NCBI GenBank assembly: GCA_025055055.1 | Contig: JANWYX010000299.1 | Span: 1-13,222, forward strand | Length of the DNA: 13,222 nucleotides | Direction: 5' to 3' | From: Caldilinea sp. | GTDB taxonomy: Bacteria > Chloroflexota > Anaerolineae > Caldilineales > Caldilineaceae | Shown here: positions 1 through 13,222 of the stretch, piece after piece | Layout of the letters: the number at the start of each line of letters is the position of its first letter | Numbering within the stretch: position 1 is the first letter of the stretch | Position numbers and translations under genes: made by a program | The notes under the pieces: generated by a model | The model's database searches: none | What the model was told of the DNA's origin: nothing | The model's input: the letters and a program-made list of their open reading frames with translations, nothing else

Positions 1-1206
1 CGGCAAGACGAACAGGACGAGCAGCAGGCCGACGCCCCAAGCTGGAGGCTGCGTCGGCGCCGACTCCGATTCGAGGAAGCGCAAGCCGGCCCCAATCCCG
101 GCACCGGCGAACGCGATCCAGACGCCGGCGACCAGATAAAGCGACACATAATAGACGAAGATGTCGTCGATGGCGTAGAACAGATTGAAGATCTGCTGCG
201 CGACAAAATAACTCAATGTCAGCGTCAACAACGGCCAGGCGCGCAAGCGAACCAACACAACCACTCCAAGCGCAATCAGCAGCAGGCCGGTCCACTCAAA
301 ATGGCGCAGCCAGAGCGCCAGGGCCGTCGGCGCAGCAGCCATAGCCGCGCCGACATCGTGAAAACCGACGGAGATCGAGCGGCCGGTGATAAAATTGAAA
401 AAGGCGGCGGGCGTGTTATCGAAAAGGGTGAGGACGCCCTCGCCCAATCGTTGATGATACCAGGGCGAGGCGTGGGGCCCGCTGCGCAACGGCACGTACA
501 GATAAAGAAGCAAGGGCGCCAAGCCGGCGGGAATTGCCCCCAGCCAGGCGCGAAAGTTGCGAAACCGAGCGCCATGCCACGCAAACAGGGTGAACAACAG
601 CGCAGGCCCCAGCAGCACGGTGGTGGCGTGATGGGTCAGCCCCAGTCCAAAGCAGAAGGCCAACAGGGTGAAACGCTGCGCAAAGTCTTTATCGCTCGGC
701 ACTTCGACGAGCAGGATGCGTCCGGCCGCCCACAGGATAACGATCAGCAGCAAGACGTGCAGCGTGTAAACCTCGGCCTGAAGCGCTTGGCTACGCACGG
801 TCGGGTTGGCGATGAAAAAGGCGACGGCCAACCCTGCGGACAGACGCCGCGCCGGTGGCGCAACGGGCAGCCATTGCACAAGCAACAGATAAAGTGCGCT
901 TGCCGCCGCCGCTGCGAAGACGGCGCTGAGAAGGTTGAGTGACGCTGCGGGCGAGACGCCAAACCAGGCCCAGAAATGTTGCCAGAGGCCGCCAACGATC
1001 AGGTACAGTGGATAGCCGGTGGCGTGCGCCAACCCGAAGTTCCACGCCGCAAACTGAAACTCGCCGGCGTCTCCGGGCAGCAGATCCGGCGGCGTTGCGC
1101 GCACCAGCAGGCCGATCACCACAGCGCCGATCACGAGAGCGAGGCGTCTGTCGACAGAAGAAATGGGCTGAAGCCGTGTGCCCGAACCGGATTTGACCGT
1201 GTGCAT
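1..1206 (-). CDS. DUF2723 (TMEM260-like) multispanning membrane protein, C-terminus outside window
   Basis: The minus-strand frame is open from an ATG at 1206 to the window edge (402 residues, no stop), so the gene is partial at its 3' end. After a short basic N-terminus, a first TM helix spans about residues 21-36. It is followed by the DUF2723 signature with acidic residues in the first outside loop (GDAGEFQFAAWNFGLAHATGYPLYL, split here as GDAGEF at 45-50 and HATGYPLYL at 61-69). Many more hydrophobic helices follow. Other family-like stretches are LYLYVPLRSGPHASPWY near 234-250 and the D-D-x-F-x-Y-Y element near 347-353. DUF2723 proteins have a GT-C fold, and the eukaryotic member TMEM260 is a protein O-mannosyltransferase, so an extracytoplasmic transferase using a polyprenyl-phosphate sugar is likely here. 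That is inference for the bacterial protein. The divergent neighbour encodes a polyprenol-phosphate mannose synthase, which fits. The purine-rich AGGGA abuts the ATG directly, so the ribosome-binding site is poor. Confidence 0.85.
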   Translation of the reverse strand, partial: MHTVKSGSGTRLQPISSVDRRLALVIGAVVIGLLVRATPPDLLPGDAGEFQFAAWNFGLAHATGYPLYLIVGGLWQHFWAWFGVSPAASLNLLSAVFAAAAASALYLLLVQWLPVAPPARRLSAGLAVAFFIANPTVRSQALQAEVYTLHVLLLIVILWAAGRILLVEVPSDKDFAQRFTLLAFCFGLGLTHHATTVLLGPALLFTLFAWHGARFRNFRAWLGAIPAGLAPLLLYLYVPLRSGPHASPWYHQRLGEGVLTLFDNTPAAFFNFITGRSISVGFHDVGAAMAAAPTALALWLRHFEWTGLLLIALGVVVLVRLRAWPLLTLTLSYFVAQQIFNLFYAIDDIFVYYVSLYLVAGVWIAFAGAGIGAGLRFLESESAPTQPPAWGVGLLLVLFVLP

Positions 1207-1221
1207 TCCCTAATCGATAAT
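1193..1221 (+). promoter_or_regulatory. sigma70-type promoter for the polyprenol-phosphate mannosyltransferase gene
   Basis: A -35 box TTGACC (1193-1198) and a -10 box GATAAT (1216-1221) are separated by 17 bp. Each matches the consensus at five of six positions. Predicted transcription starts near 1228, so an ATG at 1235 would have almost no leader while the ATG at 1256 would have a leader of about 27 nt. The -35 lies inside the 5' end of the divergent DUF2723 gene. This is seen by eye only. Confidence 0.5.
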
Positions 1222-1255
1222 GTTCTGGTTTTGAATGTTTTCCGAAAAGCGATCT

Positions 1256-2029
<774 letters not shown>

Positions 2030-2049
2030 TTTGTCGACGTTCTTGCGGT

Positions 2050-4917
<2,868 letters not shown>

Positions 4918-4924
4918 GTCGAAG

Positions 4925-4931
4925 CTCCTTA
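4925..4931 (-). promoter_or_regulatory. Stop codon/Shine-Dalgarno overlap (TAAGGAG)
   Basis: Read on the minus strand, TAAGGAG carries both the TAA stop of the SAM methyltransferase gene (4931-4929) and a strong AAGGAG ribosome-binding site (4930-4925). The site lies 7 nt before the ATG at 4917. It fixes the start of the 955-residue protein and indicates that the two genes are cotranscribed and translationally coupled. It is the best Shine-Dalgarno in the window. Confidence 0.75.
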
Positions 4932-5687
4932 CTTACGCGCCGTGCAAATGATGCTCACGCCGAAGGGAAAGGACATGCGCTCCAGAATCTCGGCTTCCAA
5001 CCAGTAGACGCCGTGCAGGAGCGTGTTCAGCGGCTCCGGGATCGGCTCCATATCCACCTGGTAGACGCCGGCGTCGTCGTGAATGTGCGGGCTTTTCAAG
5101 TTGGGATTGTAGGGGCGCAGAAAACGCAGCGCCGCCACGACCGGAAACAGGAAAAAATTGTTGTAGCTGATGCGACTGACGCGCAACCCACTGAGGCTCA
5201 GTTTCAGACGCAGTTCATTCGCAGTGTAGCGACGCTGATGTGCGTTGATTTCGTCGTTGTAGCTCCACAGCCACATATACGCCGGCACGGTGACGATCAG
5301 CACGCCTCCAGGCTTGAGCACGCGGGCACATTCGGCAAACACGCCCAGCTCATCGGGGATGTGCTCCACCGTGTCGAGCAGGGCGACCAGATCGAACATT
5401 TCATCGGGAAAGGGAAGATGGTCGCCGGAGCCCTGCACGGTCGTCACGTTGCGCCGTTGCGCGACCGGGATCGGCCGCGGGTTGCATTCCAAGTTGAACA
5501 CATCGCCGTAATGGGCCAGATGGTGCGCCATGTTGCCGGCACCGCCGCCGACGTCAAGCACTTTGCGTCGCTGCAGGCTGCCGGTCGGACCGAGTTCGGC
5601 GTCGAGAAATTTCAAAATGGCGCGCGTGCGCCCTGCAAACCAGGCATGTTTGTCTTCCTCAAGAACAGTTAAGACCGGTGTTGGCAT
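4929..5687 (-). CDS. Class I SAM-dependent methyltransferase
   Basis: This is a 252-residue Rossmann-fold methyltransferase of the Methyltransf_11 type. Motif I VLDVGGGAGNM spans residues 43-53, the acidic post-motif is NLECNP (65-70), motif II/IV is FDLVALLDTVEHIPD (98-112) and motif III is RVLKPGGVLIVTVPAY (122-137). The tail WSYNDEINAHQRRYTANEL (141-159) and the aromatic stretch near 175-192 are typical of methyltransferases found in polysaccharide or polyprenol-glycan clusters; the substrate is not identifiable. An ATG at 5771 would give 280 residues, but those extra 28 residues are encoded by an intergenic repeat (KGAKAQR) and look spurious. The ATG at 5687 is preceded by a purine-rich AAGGGA about 9 nt away and starts the conserved protein. 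It is followed at once by the ILEI-domain membrane protein gene, suggesting methylation of a sugar or lipid intermediate in the same pathway (inference). Confidence 0.85.
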   Translation of the reverse strand: MPTPVLTVLEEDKHAWFAGRTRAILKFLDAELGPTGSLQRRKVLDVGGGAGNMAHHLAHYGDVFNLECNPRPIPVAQRRNVTTVQGSGDHLPFPDEMFDLVALLDTVEHIPDELGVFAECARVLKPGGVLIVTVPAYMWLWSYNDEINAHQRRYTANELRLKLSLSGLRVSRISYNNFFLFPVVAALRFLRPYNPNLKSPHIHDDAGVYQVDMEPIPEPLNTLLHGVYWLEAEILERMSFPFGVSIICTARK

Positions 5688-5702
5688 GATGCTCGTTCCC
5701 TT

Positions 5703-5712
5703 AAAGCGCTTT
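5703..5712. promoter_or_regulatory. Perfect 10-bp palindrome AAAGCGCTTT, possible operator
   Basis: AAAGCGCTTT is a perfect palindrome lying 15 bp upstream of the ATG of the SAM methyltransferase gene. Extended on the minus strand it reads TGGAAAGCGCTTTAA, which resembles LacI-family operators with a central CG. It shares the CGCTTTC core with the candidate site at 11269-11282. A chance palindrome is quite possible; no regulator gene is in the window. Confidence 0.3.
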
Positions 5713-5717
5713 CCAGC

Positions 5718-5748
5718 TGTTCTCTGCGCCTTTGCACCTTTGCGTTGA
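5718..5748. repeat. Short tandem heptad-like repeat (GCAAAGG-type) in the intergenic gap
   Basis: On the minus strand the gap holds CGCAAAGG, TGCAAAGG and CGCAGAG in succession, an imperfect 8-base tandem. From general knowledge, this motif recurs in intergenic DNA of many bacterial genomes and is often mistranslated as RKGAKAQR-like N-terminal extensions. Only one copy cluster is seen in this window. Its presence is the main reason to reject the 5771 start for the downstream methyltransferase. Confidence 0.5.
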
Positions 5749-5778
5749 CACTCATCTCCAGACCATTTCAAGACAAAG

Positions 5779-7400
5779 TCACGCCTCGATACGAACCGTT
5801 GTCATGGATTCACCGCCTGCAATGTCGACGATGCGCAGCGCTAAGGTTGTCGGCAACGTCGGCATGCGCACGCGGTAGCGTCCGCTGACGGTGGCTCGCT
5901 TGTGAAGCGGTGCGTCGGCCATCGCCGCGCGAAACACAAGACCGTCGTACGCCGGGTCGATGGCGATGCTGTCCACCGCTGCCCGCCAGTCGAGCGCAGG
6001 GTGCGCATCGGCCGGTTCTCGCAAGAACGGAAACGCCACGTCGCGCACAATAACCTCTATTGTAGCCTCTCGCCCCTCGATTCGGGCAATTGCAATGTCG
6101 ATTTTTCCAACAGCTTCTTGGGGCGACCGAATCTCTTGAACCTTTTCAAAAGTATAGACGGCGAATCCCTCTGGGATTGCACAGGGACGTCCCGTTGCAT
6201 CGTCTGTGGGCGCGCTCGAGGGGGCGCTGCACTGCTGACAGACCGCCTGAAGGCGGCGCACTGTCGTCTGGATGGCGCCGTAGCTGACATCGCAGGCAAC
6301 CCAGCGGCGCCCCAGTTTCTGCGCCACGGCGGGCGTCGTGCCGGAGCCGCAGAAAGGGTCAAGCACCCAGTCGCCGACGTCGCTGCCTGCGCTGAGGATG
6401 CGTTCAAGCAGCGCTTCGGTTTTTTGCGTCGGGTAGCCGACGTCCTCGCCCGGCGTCGTACCCAAACCGGGGATGTCCTCCCAGATGTTGTCTACCCCGC
6501 GCTCGACCCGATAGCGACCATCGCCCAGGCCGGTGAGATAGTATTTGACCCCCAGATTGCCGCCTTTGGAAGCGTATACGCGGCGCTGCGCCTCATCGAC
6601 GATCACCTCGCCCCCATAGGGCGCATAGAGACGTCCTTCGGCGTGCAGCTGCTTCAGCCGCTCGAAGGAATAGGTTCCCGGGTCGGATGTGCGGAAGAAG
6701 CCCCGATCGTCGCGCATAAAGAGGCCGGCCGCCTCGTTTTCGCCCAGTTCAATGCGCCGTCGTTGTGGATGCCAGCGTGTAGGCGCAGATCGGTTGCGCG
6801 CGTAGACCAAGATCGTGTGCGCACTGTTGGGGAAGAAGAAGGCGTTGACCTTTGCTCCGCGTGCGGTCTGGCTACGCCAGGTGATGGTGTTGAGATAGTT
6901 TTCGGCGCCGAACGTTTCATCGAGCAGGCAGCGCAAATGATGAGCATGGCGATGATCGCAGTGAAGCCACAGGCTGCCGTCCTCCGCCAGCAACTGACGC
7001 AGCAAAGGCAGGCGGGTATAGATGAATTGGAGGTATGCGCCCGGCGGCCACACGTCGCTGTACTGTGGCTGCTCTATCACGACGCCGTTCAGCTCGCGCG
7101 GCAGCGCAGTGCGTAGCCGCGCCTTGCGCGTCCATTCCACCCCGCTGTTGTAAGGAGGGTCGGCGTAAATCAGACGAAAACGGCCTGCATAGCCGGCGTC
7201 GAGCAGATGCACCAGCGCCTCTAGGTTGTCGGCGTAATAAAGCCGGTTGGCCGGCGGAGGAGACTGGAGGTTCGCCAAGCGCTGCGGCTCGAAGGTTTCG
7301 ACCAGGCGCGGCTCTTTTGGCGAAGGGAAGGTCGGTGGCGCTTTGCCGGGCCAGGAGAGAACCACACCGTCGGACGCAGGTGGAGGCACGTTGATCCGGT

Positions 7401-7404
<4 letters not shown>
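5779..7404 (-). CDS. Beta-class site-specific DNA methyltransferase (N6-adenine/N4-cytosine), no restriction partner seen
   Basis: The 541-residue protein has the N6_N4_Mtase fold of type III Mod-like enzymes. Motif IV ADPPYNSG spans residues 81-88 and precedes motif I DPFCGSGTT (349-357), the circular order that defines the beta class. NRLYYADNLEAL (53-64) precedes motif IV as in Mod proteins, and VGYPTQKTEALLERIL (322-337) is the usual motif X-like stretch before motif I. The central 170-320 region should contain the target recognition part. A further 150 residues after the catalytic core (about 390-541) match nothing I recognise. The DPPY tetrad is compatible with adenine-N6 methylation; the target sequence is unknown. 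The start at 7404 overlaps the trmB stop as ATGA, with no Shine-Dalgarno, so translational coupling is likely. A longer start at 7452 would run into trmB and is unlikely. No res/endonuclease gene lies next to it. Confidence 0.88.
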
Positions 7405-8231
<827 letters not shown>

Positions 8232-8234
8232 CGG

Positions 8235-8456
8235 CTATTGTCCGCTGGCGACGCCTAGGAAGAGCTGAATGCCTTGCTCACCGATGCCGGCCACCACGTC
8301 CACCCAATCCACCGCTTCGGTGAACGTTGAGAGATCGACGGCGTCGAGCATCGGAAGCCACACCGAGACTGCATATCCAAACCCCAAAAGCCCCATCCCT
8401 AGGACGGCGATAAAGCTGAGTCGAATCACCCACCGATTGTTTCGTTGCGCCATCAT
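8235..8456 (-). CDS. Small single-TM protein of unknown function
   Basis: The predicted product is a 73-residue protein that I do not recognise. It has a basic N-terminus (QRNNRW), one hydrophobic helix at about residues 12-34, and an acidic amphipathic tail (LDAVDLSTFTEAVDWVDVVAGIGEQG), so it would be an inner-membrane protein with the tail outside. It starts with two consecutive ATG codons (8456 and 8453) and has only a weak GGA-like ribosome-binding site. Its stop lies 3 bp from the trmB start, and this spacing is the main support that it is real. The region upstream faces the divergent tRNA-Val. Confidence 0.55.
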   Translation of the reverse strand: MMAQRNNRWVIRLSFIAVLGMGLLGFGYAVSVWLPMLDAVDLSTFTEAVDWVDVVAGIGEQGIQLFLGVASGQ

Positions 8457-8493
8457 GTCCGTCGATGATCTGTTGTCAATCCTTCAGTTGATT

Positions 8494-8521
8494 TTGCAAA
8501 ACGCTCGTTCAATGATATATT
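8494..8521 (+). promoter_or_regulatory. Promoter of tRNA-Val
   Basis: A -35 box TTGCAA (8494-8499) and a -10 box TATATT (8516-8521) are separated by 16 bp, with a TGn extended -10 at 8513-8515. The -10 ends 25 bp before the mature tRNA 5' end, giving a short leader for processing. This is seen by eye only. Confidence 0.55.
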
Positions 8522-8542
8522 GGAATGGACTGAAACGCCGAA

Positions 8543-8620
<78 letters not shown>

Positions 8621-8642
8621 CACAAATGTCAGATATAAACTG

Positions 8643-8690
8643 GAGACCGCATGGTTGGTACAAAACACCACCCATGCGGTCTCTGATTTT
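8643..8690 (+). terminator. Strong stem-loop downstream of tRNA-Val, probable terminator
   Basis: GAGACCGCATGG (8643-8654) and CCATGCGGTCTC (8672-8683) form a perfect 12-bp GC-rich stem. After one T-C mismatch, the inner TGGT (8656-8659) pairs with ACCA (8667-8670) around a 7-base loop. The stem is followed by TGATTTT, a weak U-tract. It is 23 bp after the tRNA and fits intrinsic termination of the tRNA transcript. It could instead be an element-borne hairpin, since AGACCGCA recurs at 8728-8735. Confidence 0.6.
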
Positions 8691-8732
8691 CCAACCCGCA
8701 GAATATTGTTAGACGTTCAGCAATCGCAGACC

Positions 8733-8755
8733 GCACGGAAAAAACTGCACGGAAA
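8733..8755 (+). repeat. Short direct repeat GCACGGAAA
   Basis: GCACGGAAA occurs at 8733-8741 and again at 8747-8755. The first copy overlaps AGACCGCACGG, a near copy of the terminator stem arm. The segment between the hairpin and the integrase remnant (8691-8768) has no coding frame that I can support. It may hold recombinase arm-type sites, but the evidence is only these short repeats. Confidence 0.3.
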
Positions 8756-8768
8756 GGACGGCCCAGAC

Positions 8769-9260
8769 ATGCCCAAATGAACCACACTAACGTCGATCAC
8801 GTTCGCTGCGGCGTTCGACGGTTACCGGCTTGCCCGGCGCAGCGACTTTAGCCCCAACACCGTTGCGACTATCCACTTACCTTCACCCGCTTTGCCGCCC
8901 ACATCGGCGACACATCGTTTGCCGATATCGACGCCGCCGACGTGCAGCATTTCCTCGGCATGCGCAAACTCGGCAAAAAACCATCGCCAACATGTGGATC
9001 GCCCTCAGCCCATTCTGGAAATGGGCAGCCGTCGAACTACACGTCGAACATATCATCTACGGCCACGTGCAGTAGCCTGCCTATCGCCCGCCCCCTATCG
9101 AACCCTACACCGAAGTCGAAATCAAAGCCATGCTCGCCCCCGGCGCACCCACAACGGCCGCCAGGCATGCACCACACGCACCCAGAACTTGTGCAACCAG
9201 GTCATCATCACCTTGATCGACACCGGTCTACGCGCCTCCGAACTCTGCAACCTCGAAATC
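8769..9260 (+). pseudogene. Degraded tyrosine recombinase/integrase (frameshifted, 3'-truncated)
   Basis: Pieces of one XerC/phage-type integrase are spread over three frames. They are TFAAAFDGYRLARRSDFSPNT (8799-8861); TFTRFAAHIGDTSFADIDAADVQHFLGMRKLGK (8879-8977, cut here by a shift); KTIANMWIALSPFWKWAAVELHVEHII, followed by YGHVQ, a TAG stop at 9073-9075 and PIEPYTEVEIKAML; and, after another shift, NGRQACTTRTQNLCNQVIITLIDTGLRASELCNLEI to 9260. The first pieces are the SAM-like core-binding domain. The last holds the first catalytic arginine in TGLRASELCNL. The rest of the catalytic domain (H-x-x-R and the tyrosine) is missing. There is also an early TGA at 8778. At least three shifts and two stops mean the gene is dead. 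It sits just after tRNA-Val, the likely integration target. Confidence 0.8.
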
Positions 9261-9346
9261 AGGAGGTTTAGACATACCATAAGATTTGTGCCACTGTTCG
9301 GCGCAGGAGCGATGGACGCCAGGGGCAAACGGAACAGCTTCCCTTT
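9261..9346. other. Intergenic stretch between integrase remnant and GH127 stop
   Basis: No gene is seen in these 86 bases. The integrase similarity ends abruptly at the AGGAGG at 9261. No convincing terminator follows the GH127 stop on the minus strand: only a weak CTGTTC/GAACAG pairing with a long loop is present and there is no U-tract. The breakpoint of the old deletion that removed the integrase C-terminus is probably here. Confidence 0.4.
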
Positions 9347-11257
<1,911 letters not shown>

Positions 11258-11268
11258 AGTTGGAACTC

Positions 11269-11282
11269 TGGAAACGCTTTCT
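11269..11282. promoter_or_regulatory. LacI-family/cre-like operator upstream of GH127
   Basis: TGGAAACGCTTTCT matches 13 of 14 positions of the cre/LacI-type consensus TGNAARCGNWWWCA. It lies in the 40-bp gap between the permease stop and the GH127 start. Such sites are bound by LacI-family sugar repressors or CcpA-like proteins, which suits a catabolic operon. No regulator gene is visible here, so the assignment rests on the motif alone. Confidence 0.45.
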
Positions 11283-11297
11283 AGTTTGAAGAGAGAT

Positions 11298-12197
11298 TTA
11301 TCCTTTTAACCCACTGAGCACAATGCCTTCAACAAAGTAGCGTTGCGCCAGGAAGAACAAAACGATCACAGGCAAGATCATGGCTGTGGACGCTGCCATC
11401 AGCAAATTCCACTCCGTGCGCATCACACTACGAAAGGTCGCCAGCCCGATCGCCACTGTGAAGTTATAGTCGGAACGGAGATAAAGCAAGGGGCCGATAT
11501 AGTCGTTCCATGCAGCCAGGAAGGTGAAGATGGCGACGGTGGCGAGCGCAGGTTTGGAAAGCGGCATCATGATGCGCCAGTAAATGCCAAACTCCGAACA
11601 GCCGTCGATGCGACCGGCGTCGGCCAGCTCTTCGGGCAAGGAGCGGAAGAACTGGCGGAAGAGAAAGATGTTGAACGCGCCGCCGCCGAAGAAAAGCGGC
11701 ACCGTCAGCGGATAGAAGGTGTCGATCCACCCAAATCGGCTGAACATGATGAATTGCGGCACCATCAGCACGAAGTAGGGGATCATGAGCGTGGCCAGCA
11801 CGAGCGCAAACCAGAGGTCTCTGCCCGGAAAGCGGATGCGCGCAAAGCCATAGCCACAAAAGGATGCCGTCAAAATCACGGCCACCAGATTGAGCACCAC
11901 GATTTTCATCGTGTTGAACAGATAAAGGCCAAAGGGCTTATAGACGAGCGCCTCGACATAGTTTTGAGGCCGGAAAGGATTGGGGATCCATTCGGGCGGG
12001 AAAATGAAAATTTTCTCCAACGGCTTAAACGAGCTGATCACGAGCCAGATGAAGGGCAGCGACATAATGAACGCCCCCACCGAGAGAATGACGACGATCA
12101 GCCCTTTCCAAAGACGCCGTTCCCACAGCGCTCTTTTGTTGCGAATGCTCAATGAGAGTGGATGGGCGGTTGTCTGTTCTTGGGTAACCATGTTCAT
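11298..12197 (-). CDS. CUT1 carbohydrate ABC transporter permease (MalG-type)
   Basis: The inner-membrane permease subunit has 299 residues and six predicted helices, the first at about 30-54. The EAA loop that docks the ATPase is EELADAGRIDGCSEFGIYWRIMMPL, residues 189-213, with the conserved A-D-A-x-x-x-D-G spacing. The C-terminus RYFVEGIVLSGLKG is typical of MalG-like subunits (usually QKYFVxGLTxGAVKG). The size and the position after a MalF-type gene support a heterodimeric CUT1 importer. The ATG at 12197 is followed by another ATG at 12191; neither has a strong Shine-Dalgarno. Only 6 bp separate it from the upstream permease stop. GH127 follows after 40 bp, so the sugar is probably an L-arabinose-containing oligosaccharide (inference). 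Confidence 0.92.
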   Translation of the reverse strand: MNMVTQEQTTAHPLSLSIRNKRALWERRLWKGLIVVILSVGAFIMSLPFIWLVISSFKPLEKIFIFPPEWIPNPFRPQNYVEALVYKPFGLYLFNTMKIVVLNLVAVILTASFCGYGFARIRFPGRDLWFALVLATLMIPYFVLMVPQFIMFSRFGWIDTFYPLTVPLFFGGGAFNIFLFRQFFRSLPEELADAGRIDGCSEFGIYWRIMMPLSKPALATVAIFTFLAAWNDYIGPLLYLRSDYNFTVAIGLATFRSVMRTEWNLLMAASTAMILPVIVLFFLAQRYFVEGIVLSGLKG

Positions 12198-12203
12198 TTG
12201 TTG

Positions 12204-13127
<924 letters not shown>

Positions 13128-13222
13128 CGCAATGATTCTAGTGGCAACACAGACGGAGAAGACGCCGCTCGCCTTTGCCCAGGACGCTGTCACGAACGGC
13201 TTGCGCACGCGCAGCGGCGACC

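Noticed and set aside
301..942. 213-residue plus-strand open frame
   Set aside because: It is antisense to the DUF2723 gene and is composed of Gln/Arg/Gly-rich low-complexity sequence.
2030..2049. Bidirectional terminator between the convergent mannosyltransferase and ILEI-protein genes
   Set aside because: The 20-bp gap has no inverted repeat or U-tract.
5902..7116. 404-residue plus-strand open frame
   Set aside because: It lies entirely antisense to the DNA methyltransferase, which has intact catalytic motifs. No motif is visible in the antisense product.
8621..9346. att duplication of the tRNA 3' end
   Set aside because: I found no second copy of the T-arm/acceptor sequence in the window. 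It may lie beyond the right edge or be lost.
11343..12155. 270-residue plus-strand open frame rich in Arg, His and Glu
   Set aside because: It is the shadow of the MalG-type permease, whose EAA loop and helices are clear.
13128..13208. N-terminal extension of the MalF-type permease from a GTG at 13208
   Set aside because: The extra residues do not resemble a permease tail, and the ATG at 13127 gives the usual family length.
13138..13222. Minus-strand frame open from the right edge to a TAG at 13140-13138 (VAAARAQAVRDSVLGKGE and onward), possible C-terminus of a solute-binding protein
   Set aside because: Only 27 residues are visible and they lack the usual solute-binding protein ending. The position fits, but the sequence does not support a call.

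Overview
This GC-rich window looks like a chromosomal segment from a heterotrophic bacterium, most likely a member of the Chloroflexota (Anaerolineae/Caldilineae-like). That placement is inferred from the gene content: a DUF2723 mannosyltransferase-like protein, a soluble polyprenol-phosphate mannose synthase, a giant GT-C-like membrane protein with an ILEI/FAM3 domain, and CUT1 sugar permeases beside a GH127 enzyme. It cannot be proven without a database search. Twelve features are genes: nine complete protein-coding genes, one CDS cut by the left edge, one decayed integrase and one tRNA.

Left part (1-4917), envelope glycosylation. A DUF2723 integral membrane protein (minus strand, cut by the left edge) is transcribed divergently from a polyprenol-phosphate mannosyltransferase (plus strand), which has a well-formed sigma70-type promoter in the 28-49 bp gap. 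The mannosyltransferase converges on a 955-residue minus-strand membrane protein. That protein has about 490 residues of multispanning GT-C-like membrane domain, a beta-rich extracytoplasmic region and a C-terminal ILEI/FAM3 domain. A lipid-linked sugar donor, a membrane transferase that could use it and a probable glycan-handling membrane protein therefore sit side by side.

Middle part (4929-8456), methyltransferase cluster, all on the minus strand. In transcription order it holds a one-TM small protein, a TrmB-like tRNA m7G46 methyltransferase, a beta-class orphan DNA methyltransferase joined to trmB by an ATGA overlap, and, after a 91-bp gap with a short heptad-like repeat and a palindrome, a class I SAM methyltransferase. 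The last gene runs into the 955-residue gene through an overlapping stop codon/Shine-Dalgarno (TAAGGAG).

Island scar (8494-9346). A tRNA-Val(CAC) with its own promoter is followed by a strong stem-loop and then by a tyrosine recombinase gene broken by stops and frameshifts and cut off after the first catalytic arginine. This is the usual signature of an old tRNA-targeting integrative element.

Right part (9347-13127), minus-strand sugar utilisation operon. Two CUT1 ABC permeases are followed by a cytoplasmic GH127 beta-L-arabinofuranosidase with its full Zn/Cys active site. A LacI-family/cre-like operator lies just upstream of the GH127 gene. The solute-binding protein and ATPase are not in the window.
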